Assembly: GCF_011058165.1 (NCBI RefSeq)
Contig: NZ_JAALEG010000039.1
Coordinates: forward strand, 1-51,822
Length of the DNA: 51,822 nt
DNA from: Rhodococcus aetherivorans
Lineage (GTDB): Bacteria; Actinomycetota; Actinomycetes; Mycobacteriales; Mycobacteriaceae
Direction of reading: 5' to 3'
Part shown: positions 34,811 through 42,502 of the stretch, piece after piece
Layout of the letters: each line of letters opens with the position of its first letter
Position numbering within the stretch: position 1 is the stretch's first letter
Translations under genes and position numbers: made by a program
The notes under the pieces: generated by a model
Seen by the model: the letters and a program-made list of their open reading frames with translations, nothing else
The model's database searches: none
Told to the model about the DNA's origin: nothing

Positions 34811-35886
34811 CCGAGTTGATCAGCCGCGTGGGCACCGATCTCGGACTGAGTGCCACCGCGCTCGTCCCGACGACCGACACCCCGCAGAAGGCCAAGGACT
34901 TCACGAGCGACCAGGAGGTGCGCTGGTGCCCGGGCTGCGGTGACTACGTCATTCTGGCCGCGATCCGTAACTTCCTGCCCGAACTCGGCCTGCGGCGCGA
35001 GAACCTGATGTTCGTCTCGGGCATCGGCTGTTCGAGCCGGTTCCCGTACTACCTCGAGACCTACGGCCTGCACTCCATCCACGGCCGTGCGCCGGCGATC
35101 GCGACCGGTCTGGCCGTCACCCGGCCCGACCTGTCGGTGTGGGTGGTCACCGGTGACGGCGATGCCCTCTCGATCGGCGGAAACCACCTGATCCATGCGC
35201 TGCGCCGCAACGTGAACCTCACGATCCTGTTGTTCAACAACCGGATCTACGGCCTGACGAAGGGGCAGTACTCGCCCACGTCCGAGGTCGGGAAGATCAC
35301 CAAGTCCACGCCGATGGGTTCGGTGGACCACCCGTTCAACACGCTGTCCCTCGCTCTCGGTGCCGAGGCCACCTTCGCGGCCCGAGCGCTCGACTCCGAC
35401 CGCAAGGGTCTGACCGACGTGCTGCGCCGCGCAGCCGAGCACCGGGGCACCTCGTTCGTCGAGATCTATCAGGACTGCCCGATCTTCAACGACGGCTCCT
35501 TCGACGTGCTGCGCAAGGAGGACGCCGAGCAGCGGGTGATCCCGCTGCGCCACGGTGAGCCGATCGTGTTCGGCGCCGAGGGCCAGAAGTGCGTCGTCCG
35601 TGACGGATTCGGACTGCGCGTGGTGGACACGGCGACGGCCGACCCGGGTGCGATCGTGGTGCACGATGCGCACGCCGACGATCCGGAGTACGCCTTCGCG
35701 CTGTCGCGGCTGTCCGACCAGGACCTCGAACACACCGTGTTCGGCGTGTTCCGCAGCGTTGCCCGTCCGACGTACGACGACCTGGTGCGGGAGCAGAACG
35801 AGAGCGCCCGCACCGGCGGTCTCGACCGCCGAGACTCCCTGCAGTCCTTGTTGACCGGGCACGACACCTGGACTGTGTCCGATTAG
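34807..35886 (+). CDS. korB: 2-oxoacid:ferredoxin oxidoreductase beta subunit
   Basis: 359 residues. The TPP-Mg motif is GDGDALSIGGNH (117-128) with NNRIYGLTKGQ following. Cysteines C41, C44, C75 and C224 are in the positions expected to bind one [4Fe-4S] cluster. Partner of KorA, ATGA-coupled. Because the reduced ferredoxin could supply P450s, the location in a P450-rich cluster is suggestive, but no ferredoxin gene is seen here. Confidence 0.9.
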   Translation: MTELISRVGTDLGLSATALVPTTDTPQKAKDFTSDQEVRWCPGCGDYVILAAIRNFLPELGLRRENLMFVSGIGCSSRFPYYLETYGLHSIHGRAPAIATGLAVTRPDLSVWVVTGDGDALSIGGNHLIHALRRNVNLTILLFNNRIYGLTKGQYSPTSEVGKITKSTPMGSVDHPFNTLSLALGAEATFAARALDSDRKGLTDVLRRAAEHRGTSFVEIYQDCPIFNDGSFDVLRKEDAEQRVIPLRHGEPIVFGAEGQKCVVRDGFGLRVVDTATADPGAIVVHDAHADDPEYAFALSRLSDQDLEHTVFGVFRSVARPTYDDLVREQNESARTGGLDRRDSLQSLLTGHDTWTVSD

Positions 35887-35974
35887 CCCGATGTTCGAAT
35901 AGGGTCGATCGCCGTCCCTCGGCGCGGAAACTGGGGTCCTCGTACCCCTAGACAATGCGCATGATTAGTATAAA

Positions 35975-35988
35975 GTGACTGCCATCAC
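35975..35988 (+). promoter_or_regulatory. Exact GTGA-N6-TCAC site next to a TAGTAT box
   Basis: The palindrome starts three bases after TAGTAT (35966-35971), a likely -10 box. A protein bound here would sit over the expected transcription start, an arrangement typical of repression. ATG 36028 is 40 bases downstream. Confidence 0.65.
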
Positions 35989-36027
35989 ACCTCCCTTCCT
36001 TCCCTCCCCTCGGCAGGAGTAGTCGTA

Positions 36028-36435
36028 ATGTCGCTCAGGAACGAAATCGAAAACGCCCTCGCCCGCTACGCGCTCGCCTACGACGACGGCGACATGGACG
36101 GCGTCGAGCGCGTCTTCGGCGAAACCGCCGTGTTCACCATGAAGATCGGCGACGGCGACCTCATCGGGCCGCTGAACGGCCGCGAGGAGATCATGGGCCT
36201 GTTCCGCGGCGCGCACGAGTCGCAGACCGACCAGCGGCGGCACATCACCACCAATCTGCTGATCGACGAGATCGACGAGAAGAACGTCCGCACGGTGTCC
36301 TACCTGCTCATCACCTCCGCGGAGAACGGTGCGCTGAAGGTGTTGTCCACGGGCAAGTACGAGGACGAGTGGACCCGGAGCGGCGGCGACTGGGTGCTCA
36401 CCAAGCGGCACATCGCCCTCGACCTCCCGTACTGA
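36028..36435 (+). CDS. NTF2-like (SnoaL-type) protein
   Basis: 135 residues; ALARYALAYDDGDMDGVERVF is the NTF2-like N-terminal signature, with HITTNLLIDEID in the central sheet. Near the family's minimal length, so one domain only. ATG 36028 follows GGCAGGAGTAGTCGTA. First gene of an operon with a CoA ligase, MaoC pair, SDR, PNPOx-like protein and OYE-like reductase. Function unknown. Confidence 0.82.
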   Translation: MSLRNEIENALARYALAYDDGDMDGVERVFGETAVFTMKIGDGDLIGPLNGREEIMGLFRGAHESQTDQRRHITTNLLIDEIDEKNVRTVSYLLITSAENGALKVLSTGKYEDEWTRSGGDWVLTKRHIALDLPY

Positions 36436-36459
36436 ACCCTCCCGCATCCGGAGACACCC

Positions 36460-38016
36460 ATGACGATGAACCAGGGCCTCATCCCCGCCAAGTGGGCCGC
36501 CCTCACCCCGAACCGCATGGCGTTGTACGACGTCCCCAACGATCGCCGCATCACGTTCGCCGACCTCGACGAGCGCGTCCGGCGCCTGGCGAACGGACTG
36601 CGCGGACTCGGCCTGGAGAAGGGCGACCGCGTCGCCGTGCTGACCAAGAACAGCATCGAGTTCCAGGAACTGTTCTTCGCCGTCGGCCGAGCGGGACTGA
36701 TCCTGCAGCCGCTGAACTGGCGGCTGGCAACTCCGTCCCTGCTCGGGCTCGTCGCCGACGCCACCCCGAAGGTGCTCATCACCGCCTCCGAGTTCCGGTC
36801 CGTGGCAGAGGAACTGAGTCGATCCACCACGGTCGACCACTGGCTCGAGTTCGGCCCGGGCGGAAGCGGGACGTACGAGGAGCTGCTCGCGAGCTCCAGC
36901 CCGGCCGAACCGATCTGGACGCCGAGCGTCGGGGGAGACGACCCGTTCTTCATCCTCTACACCGGCGGCACCACCGGCGAGTCCAAGGGCGCGCTGCACT
37001 CGCACACCAGCGCGGCCGCCGGCATGCTCAACCAGACCGTCGCCGAGCGGGTCGTTCCGACCGACGTCTACATGCTCACCGGCCAGATGTACCACATCCC
37101 GGTGGTGCTCTCGATGAACTACATGAAGCACGGATGTCCGGTCGTGCTGGTCAATTTCGAGGCCAAGCAGGCGCTCGAGATCATCGAGTCGGAACGGGTC
37201 TCGGCGTTCCTCGGCATCACCACGATGCTGAACTGGATGATGGCCGTGGAGAACTTCGACTCCTACGACCTGTCGAGCCTGCGCAACATCCAGTACGGCG
37301 GCGGCCCCATGCCGTCCGCGATCGTGCGCAGCGCGCTCGAGGCGTTCCCGTGCACCCTCATCCAGGGATACGGCCAGACCGAGGGCACGACCATGTCGTT
37401 CCTGTCCCAGGAGGACCACCTCGACGCGGTCAACGGCATCAACGAGCACCGGCTGAAGTCCTGCGGCCGCGAAGGATTCGGCACCACGATCCGGGTCGTC
37501 GACTTCGACGGCAACGAGGTCCCCAAGGACGGCAGGACCCCCGGCGAGATCGTGGTCCGCTCCGAGGCCAACATGCTCGGCTACTGGAACAAGCCGGAGC
37601 TGACCGCGCAGACCCTGCGCGACGGCTGGATGTGGACCGGCGACGTCGCGGTCTGGGACGAGGACCACTACGTCTATATCGTCGACCGGGCCAAGGACAT
37701 GATCATCTCCGGTGGCGAGAACATCTACAGCATCCAGGTCGAAGAGGCCATCGGCGCCCATCCCGCAGTCCTCGAATGCGCCGTCATCGGCATCCCCGAC
37801 GACGAGTGGGGCGAGGTCGTCAAGGCCGTCGTCGTGCTCAAGCCCGGGCACACCGCCACCGAACAGGAGATCATCGACACCGCCAAGCGGAACCTGGCCT
37901 CCTACCAGAAGCCCCGTTCGGTCGACTTCGTCGACGCCCTGCCGAAGGCGCCGACCGGGAAGATCATGAAGCGGGACCTGCGGGCGCCGTACCTCGAAGC
38001 GACGGCGGCCCGATGA
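36460..38016 (+). CDS. AMP-forming acyl-CoA synthetase
   Basis: 518 residues. Phosphate loop YTGGTTGESKGAL, GYGQTEGTT, hinge KDMIISGGENIYS and C-terminal LPKAPTGKIMKRDL are all intact. It resembles medium-chain or cyclic-acid CoA ligases more than the two longer ligases upstream (556 residues each). Its stop overlaps the next ATG. It probably activates the acid that enters the two-subunit hydratase system encoded directly after it (inference). Confidence 0.9.
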   Translation: MTMNQGLIPAKWAALTPNRMALYDVPNDRRITFADLDERVRRLANGLRGLGLEKGDRVAVLTKNSIEFQELFFAVGRAGLILQPLNWRLATPSLLGLVADATPKVLITASEFRSVAEELSRSTTVDHWLEFGPGGSGTYEELLASSSPAEPIWTPSVGGDDPFFILYTGGTTGESKGALHSHTSAAAGMLNQTVAERVVPTDVYMLTGQMYHIPVVLSMNYMKHGCPVVLVNFEAKQALEIIESERVSAFLGITTMLNWMMAVENFDSYDLSSLRNIQYGGGPMPSAIVRSALEAFPCTLIQGYGQTEGTTMSFLSQEDHLDAVNGINEHRLKSCGREGFGTTIRVVDFDGNEVPKDGRTPGEIVVRSEANMLGYWNKPELTAQTLRDGWMWTGDVAVWDEDHYVYIVDRAKDMIISGGENIYSIQVEEAIGAHPAVLECAVIGIPDDEWGEVVKAVVVLKPGHTATEQEIIDTAKRNLASYQKPRSVDFVDALPKAPTGKIMKRDLRAPYLEATAAR

Positions 38017-38480
38017 CCGTGGACACCGGACGCCGGGTGCCGACCGAGACCGAACTCGCCGAACTGGTCGGCACCCGCTTCCCCGGCGGCCAGGCCACGC
38101 TCGAGCCGTGGTGGGTGCACCTCGTCCTCGACAGCATGCTCGCCGACCCCGCCGACGGCGGTGCGCACCCGGTGCTGGTGTTCCTCGTCGCCACCGGCGC
38201 GATGGGCTGGAGCTGGGACGAGTTGTTCGCGGTGTTCGGGGCCACCGAGGCCGACGGCCCGATGGCCGGGGAAACCGAGACGGTGGTGCACCGGCCGCTG
38301 CGCGTCGGCGCCACCTACCGCGTCTCGGGCGAGATCGTCTCCGCGACGCGCAAGGTGGGCCGGCGCACCGGCGTCTTCGACATCGTCGGCTACCGTCTCG
38401 ACCTGCACGACGAGGACGGCGCGCACTGTGCCTCCACCACCAACTCGATCGTGTTCCCGCGGCGAGGAGAGAACGCATGA
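38013..38480 (+). CDS. Hot-dog dehydratase subunit, probably non-catalytic partner
   Basis: 155 residues with hot-dog-like strands (ETVVHRPLRVGATYRVSGEI, VFDIVGYRL) but no D-x4-H catalytic motif. It corresponds to the N-terminal half of two-domain MaoC dehydratases (FAS1-like dehydratase domain). Immediately followed, with ATGA overlap, by a small MaoC protein that has the motif. This matches heteromeric hydratases such as ChsH1/ChsH2 of cholesterol side-chain breakdown, which accept bulky enoyl-CoA esters. Confidence 0.75.
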   Translation: MTVDTGRRVPTETELAELVGTRFPGGQATLEPWWVHLVLDSMLADPADGGAHPVLVFLVATGAMGWSWDELFAVFGATEADGPMAGETETVVHRPLRVGATYRVSGEIVSATRKVGRRTGVFDIVGYRLDLHDEDGAHCASTTNSIVFPRRGENA

Positions 38481-38893
38481 AACCGACCGTCGGACAGAAG
38501 ATTCCCGAGCGCACCATCGACGCGGTGGATCCGGCCCGGATGAAGACCCTCTCGGCGCTCATGCGGGACCCGAACCCGATCCATTTCGATCGGAAGGCGG
38601 CGAGCGCGCTGGGCCTCGGCGACCGCACGGTCAATCAGGGCCCGAGCAACATCGCCTACGTCGTGTCCATGCTCGGCTCCTGGGCCGGTGGCGTGGACCG
38701 GGTCACCGGATACCGGTTCAGGTTCCTCGGCAACGTATTCGAGGGTGACAGGCTGCGGGCCGCGGGCGTGGTGACCGACGTGGAGGAGACAGCCGACGGC
38801 CTCCTGGTGCGCTGCGACCTCACGCTCGACGTCCTCGGCGGAGCGCGCGTTCTCGAAGGCACCGGAACCGTCCGGTTCCCCGCCGATCGCTAG
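38477..38893 (+). CDS. MaoC-like (R)-specific enoyl-CoA hydratase subunit
   Basis: 138 residues. The hydratase motif is complete: D31 and H36 in MRDPNPIHFD. Expected to work with the preceding non-catalytic hot-dog subunit. GGAGAGAAC precedes ATG 38477. The pair would hydrate a bulky or ring-bearing 2-enoyl-CoA (inference). Confidence 0.85.
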   Translation: MKPTVGQKIPERTIDAVDPARMKTLSALMRDPNPIHFDRKAASALGLGDRTVNQGPSNIAYVVSMLGSWAGGVDRVTGYRFRFLGNVFEGDRLRAAGVVTDVEETADGLLVRCDLTLDVLGGARVLEGTGTVRFPADR

Positions 38894-38923
38894 ACACCAT
38901 TTCCCACGAGAGGGGCGACAATC

Positions 38924-39763
38924 ATGGCAGGACGAGTAGAAGGCAAGGTCGCGTTCATCACCGGGGCCGCCCGCGGCCAGGGTCGCAGCCACGCGCTGCG
39001 GCTCGCCGAGGAGGGCGCCGACATCATCGCGGTCGACATCTGCGAGAACATCGACTCGGTGACCCCGTACTACCCGCTGGCCACCGAGGACGAGCTCAAG
39101 GAGACCGTCCGGCTCGTCGAGGCCCTCGACCGGCGGATCGTGGCGCACCGCGCCGACGTCCGAGACCGCGCGGCGCTGCAGCGCGCCTTCGACGACGGGG
39201 TGGCGCAGCTCGGCGGCGTCGACATCGTGGTCGCCAACGCCGGCATCGCCACCTACGGCCGCTCGTGGGAACTCACCGCCGAGCAGTGGCGCGACATGAT
39301 CGACGTCAACCTCACCGGCGTCTTCAACACCGCGGTCGTCGCGATCCCCACGATGATCGAGCAGGGCCGCGGTGGGTCCATCATGTTCACCAGTTCGATC
39401 GGTGGCCTCAAGGGCATTCAGCAGGTCGCCCACTACGTCGCCGCCAAGCACGGCATCGTCGGGCTCATGCGGACCATGGCGAACGAGCTCGGTCCCCACA
39501 GCATCCGGGTCAACACCATCCACCCGACGAACGTCGACACCATCATGATCCAGAATCCCGGGACGTACGGCATGTTCTCCCCGGGGGATCCGGAGCCGTC
39601 GCAGGAGAAGGCGATGCCGGGGTTCATGTCGCTGAACACGCTGCCGGTGCCCTGGGTCGAATCGATCGACATCAGCAACGCGGTGCTGTTCCTCGGCAGC
39701 GACGAGGCACGGTACGTCACCGGAGTCACCTTCCCGGTGGACGCCGGCGCGTACGTGAAGTGA
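38924..39763 (+). CDS. Mycofactocin-coupled SDR
   Basis: 279 residues. ITGAARGQGRSHALRLAEEG, NAGIATYG, catalytic S157/S158, Y171 and K175 (YVAAKHG), and YVTGVTFPVDAGAYVK at the end. Very close in pattern to the protein at 47102, so likely paralogues. AGAGGGGCGACA precedes the ATG. Expected to oxidise a secondary alcohol with tightly bound NAD that is recycled by mycofactocin; the mft genes are not in this window. Confidence 0.9.
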   Translation: MAGRVEGKVAFITGAARGQGRSHALRLAEEGADIIAVDICENIDSVTPYYPLATEDELKETVRLVEALDRRIVAHRADVRDRAALQRAFDDGVAQLGGVDIVVANAGIATYGRSWELTAEQWRDMIDVNLTGVFNTAVVAIPTMIEQGRGGSIMFTSSIGGLKGIQQVAHYVAAKHGIVGLMRTMANELGPHSIRVNTIHPTNVDTIMIQNPGTYGMFSPGDPEPSQEKAMPGFMSLNTLPVPWVESIDISNAVLFLGSDEARYVTGVTFPVDAGAYVK

Positions 39764-39764
39764 T

Positions 39765-40286
39765 GTGACGATGGCCGTCGGAATCGACGACAACGAGGAT
39801 CTGCGTACGCTGCGGGTCGACGAGGAGGGCATCGCCGAACTCGTTGCGGCGCAGACCGAATGTACCTTCGCCTTCAGTACGGCGGCCGGGTGGCCCGCCG
39901 GGGTGGTGATGAGCTACCTGCACCACGACGACCGGTTCTGGCTCACCGCCGCGAAGGACCGCGCGCACGTACGTGCGGCGATGCGCGAATCCCGCGTGAC
40001 GCTCGTGATCTCGAATGCCGGCACCGGCCTGCCCGGCAGGCGGATGCTCGCCGTCCGCGGCCGCGTCACCGTCCACGCCGACGCGGAGACCAAGCGCTGG
40101 TTCTATGCGGCGTTCGCGCAGCGCCATGCTCCGACCGATCCCGCAGCCTTCCAGCGACTGCTGGACAGCCCCAACCGAGTCGTCCTGGAAGTCCGTCCCG
40201 TTCGCATCGCGGTCAGTCACGACTCGACCAGGATGCCGGGCGACGGACGCGGCGGCTCGCTCGGGCCTCGACCGAACAAGGAGTGA
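39765..40286 (+). CDS. Pyridoxamine-5'-phosphate-oxidase-like flavin/F420 split-barrel protein
   Basis: About 173 residues. CTFAFSTAAGWPAGVVMSYLHHDDRFWLT and RRMLAVRGRVTVH are typical of split beta-barrel proteins of the PNPOx superfamily, which bind FMN, F420 or heme. Two starts are possible: GTG 39765, 2 bases past the SDR stop, or ATG 39771; I cannot decide between them. The C-terminal 20 residues are Gly/Arg-rich and probably disordered. A reductase or a stress-related flavoprotein is possible; substrate unknown. Confidence 0.75.
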   Translation: MTMAVGIDDNEDLRTLRVDEEGIAELVAAQTECTFAFSTAAGWPAGVVMSYLHHDDRFWLTAAKDRAHVRAAMRESRVTLVISNAGTGLPGRRMLAVRGRVTVHADAETKRWFYAAFAQRHAPTDPAAFQRLLDSPNRVVLEVRPVRIAVSHDSTRMPGDGRGGSLGPRPNKE

Positions 40287-40291
40287 ACAAT

Positions 40292-42274
40292 ATGACCGCG
40301 GATCCGGACTCCGCCTACGCCCACCTGCTCTCGCCGTTCCAGATCGGCCCGATGAAACTGCGCAACCGCGTGGTGCTGCCGCCGCACGCCTCGGCGATCG
40401 GCAACATCTTCGGGTCCGAGGCCGACGCCGAACGCAACCTCGCCTACTACGTGTCCCGGGCGAGGGGCGGAGCCGCGTGGTTCGACAGCCTCAGCGCCTG
40501 GGTTCCGAACACCGGGGTGATCCCGGGGTTCGAGCCCACCGGCGTCGGCGCCACGGTCGAGGGCCACTACAGCCTGCCGATCTTCGTCGAACGCGTACAG
40601 GCGTATTCCGATGCCCTGCACGCCGAGGGCGCGGTGGCGACGGGGCAGATGGTCCACCAGGGCGGCATGCCGCATGGTGCGTCGTCGGTCCTGAGCGCTC
40701 CGGTGATCAACAACGTTCCGCACAAGCTGAACCGGGAGGAGATCGCCTACTTCGTCGGCCAGTACAAGTTCTGTGCGGAGCAGGCCCAGAAGGCACGCCT
40801 CGACGGCGTCGAACTCCACATGAACCACGACGATCTGCTCGAGTACTTCCTCTCGCCGCTGACCAACAAGCGCGACGACGAGTACGGCGGCTCGATCGAG
40901 AACCGTTGCCGGTTCCCGGTCGAGGTGCTGCGGGCCATCCGCGACGTGATCGGATCGTCCATGGTCATCGGCATCCGGCTGAACCTGCGCGAGGAGGTCC
41001 CGGGCGGCTACGACATCACCGGGGCCATCGAGATCGCGCAGTACCTCGAGAGCACCGGCCTCGTCGACTACTTCCACGGCGTGGTGGGCAGCCCGTGGGG
41101 CAACCCGTCCTACATCCAGCCGCACTTCTACGAGGCCGGCCAGTGGAGCGATCTCGCCGGGCAGCTCAAGCGGGCGGTGTCGCTGCCCGTCGTGCACACG
41201 GGCCGCATCAACCACCCCGACGTCGCCGAACGGATCCTCGCGGCCGGCGACGCCGACGTCGTCGGCATGGCCCGCGCGCACATCGCCGAGCCGTCGATCA
41301 TCGAGAAGGTCCGCACCGGCCGCGTCGACGAGATCCGGCCCTGCGTCGGCGGCAACGAGTGCATCAGCCGCCGCTACGTCGAGGGCCTGCCGTTCGGCTG
41401 CGCGGTCAACCCCGTCACCAGCAACGAGGTCGACGGGCCGTGGCCCACCGTGACCGACCCCCGGCGCGTGCTCGTCGTCGGTGGCGGCCCGGCGGGCATG
41501 GAGTTCGCGGCCCTGGCCCGGGAGAAGGGCCACGACGTGGAGTTGTGGGAGGCGTCCGACGTGCTCGGCGGCCAGCTGCGCACCGCGATCAACGCGCCCA
41601 CGTACGACATGTTCGAGAAGTACCTGGACTGGCAGCAGCGCCGGCTCGAGCGGGCGGGCGTGAAGATCGACTACCGGCACGCGGCGACGAAGGCGGAGAT
41701 CGAGGCCGCCGGATTCGACGTGGTGGCGGTCGCCACCGGCTCCACCCGCCGGATCCCGGACATCCCGGGCGTGTACGGCGACAACGTCGCCGACATCCGC
41801 GACGTCCTGAACGGCGACGCCGCGGTCGGCAAGCGGGTCCTGATCGTCGCGCAGGACGATCACATGCCGCCGCTGTCGCTCGCCGACTTCCTCACCGATC
41901 GCGGTCACGACGTCACCATCGTCTACGCGACGCAGGTCGCGGGCCAGCTGCTCGGCCGCTACATCGTCGGTGCGATCCTCGGGCGCCTCGACGAGAAGGG
42001 CGTGCAGTACCGGTTCATGGAGGACGTCGTCGAGATCACCCCGACCGGGGTGGTCACCCGCAACGTCTACTCCGGCCGAACGCACCAGGTCGACGGCTTC
42101 GACTCGGTGGTGCTCGCCTGCGGTGGCATCGGGGACGCCGGCCTGTACGAGAGCATCAAGGACGGCCCGGCTGCCGAGGGCGAGCGGGAGGTGCACATTC
42201 TCGGTGACGCCTACGCGCCGCGGCGCCTGGTGTTCGCCACCCGTCAGGCGTTCGCGCTCGCGAAGCTGATCTGA
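40292..42274 (+). CDS. OYE/2,4-dienoyl-CoA-reductase-like FMN/FAD oxidoreductase
   Basis: 660 residues. An N-terminal old-yellow-enzyme barrel (about 1-345, with MKLRNRVVLPPHAS and DGVELHMNHDDLLEYFLSP) is followed by an iron-sulfur segment and a C-terminal dinucleotide-binding half (VLVVGGGPAGMEFAALA near 410). It resembles enzymes that reduce C=C bonds of enones or dienoyl-CoA. The iron-sulfur segment has C351, C357 and C370, but the expected second cysteine is G354 (CVGGNEC), so the cluster may be altered or absent. AAGGAGTGAACAAT precedes ATG 40292. Followed by a strong terminator. Confidence 0.88.
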   Translation: MTADPDSAYAHLLSPFQIGPMKLRNRVVLPPHASAIGNIFGSEADAERNLAYYVSRARGGAAWFDSLSAWVPNTGVIPGFEPTGVGATVEGHYSLPIFVERVQAYSDALHAEGAVATGQMVHQGGMPHGASSVLSAPVINNVPHKLNREEIAYFVGQYKFCAEQAQKARLDGVELHMNHDDLLEYFLSPLTNKRDDEYGGSIENRCRFPVEVLRAIRDVIGSSMVIGIRLNLREEVPGGYDITGAIEIAQYLESTGLVDYFHGVVGSPWGNPSYIQPHFYEAGQWSDLAGQLKRAVSLPVVHTGRINHPDVAERILAAGDADVVGMARAHIAEPSIIEKVRTGRVDEIRPCVGGNECISRRYVEGLPFGCAVNPVTSNEVDGPWPTVTDPRRVLVVGGGPAGMEFAALAREKGHDVELWEASDVLGGQLRTAINAPTYDMFEKYLDWQQRRLERAGVKIDYRHAATKAEIEAAGFDVVAVATGSTRRIPDIPGVYGDNVADIRDVLNGDAAVGKRVLIVAQDDHMPPLSLADFLTDRGHDVTIVYATQVAGQLLGRYIVGAILGRLDEKGVQYRFMEDVVEITPTGVVTRNVYSGRTHQVDGFDSVVLACGGIGDAGLYESIKDGPAAEGEREVHILGDAYAPRRLVFATRQAFALAKLI

Positions 42275-42285
42275 CGGACACCACG

Positions 42286-42318
42286 ACGGGGGTGCGGGCT
42301 TCGGGCCCGCACCCCCGT
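42286..42318 (+). terminator. Rho-independent-type terminator after the OYE-like gene
   Basis: A 14-bp perfect stem (42286-42299 with 42305-42318) with a TTCGG loop, followed by a short T-run. It starts 12 bases after the stop codon. Confidence 0.85.
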
Positions 42319-42337
42319 TTCGGTGTCCGTCGGCGAT

Positions 42338-42449
42338 GAGCGGGAGGTTGCTGCGTCGAGCGGGAGGTTGTCGTCGTCGCTTCTCGCGTTTCGGCGCGAG
42401 ATCCTCCCGCTCGGCGCGAGATCCACCCGCGCGACACGAACGACGCAGC
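42338..42449. repeat. Nested direct and inverted repeats between two terminators
   Basis: GAGCGGGAGGTTG occurs at 42338 and 42358 (20-base period). GGCGCGAGATCC occurs at 42393 and 42413 (also 20 bases) and again at 42485. CCTCCCGCTC at 42403-42412 is the inverse of GAGCGGGAGG, and GCTGCGTCG at 42350 is the inverse of CGACGCAGC at 42441. It looks like a REP-like intergenic element able to fold extensively. No gene is seen. Confidence 0.7.
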
Positions 42450-42454
42450 GAAAA

Positions 42455-42489
42455 GCGCCGGGCGATCGCTGGTCGCGATCGCCCGGCGC
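42455..42489 (-). terminator. Terminator of the Baeyer-Villiger-type gene
   Basis: A 15-bp perfect stem (42455-42469 with 42475-42489), followed on the minus strand by TTTT (42454-42451). It lies just after the stop codon at 42503. Confidence 0.85.
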
Positions 42490-42502
42490 GAGATCCGCCG
42501 CA

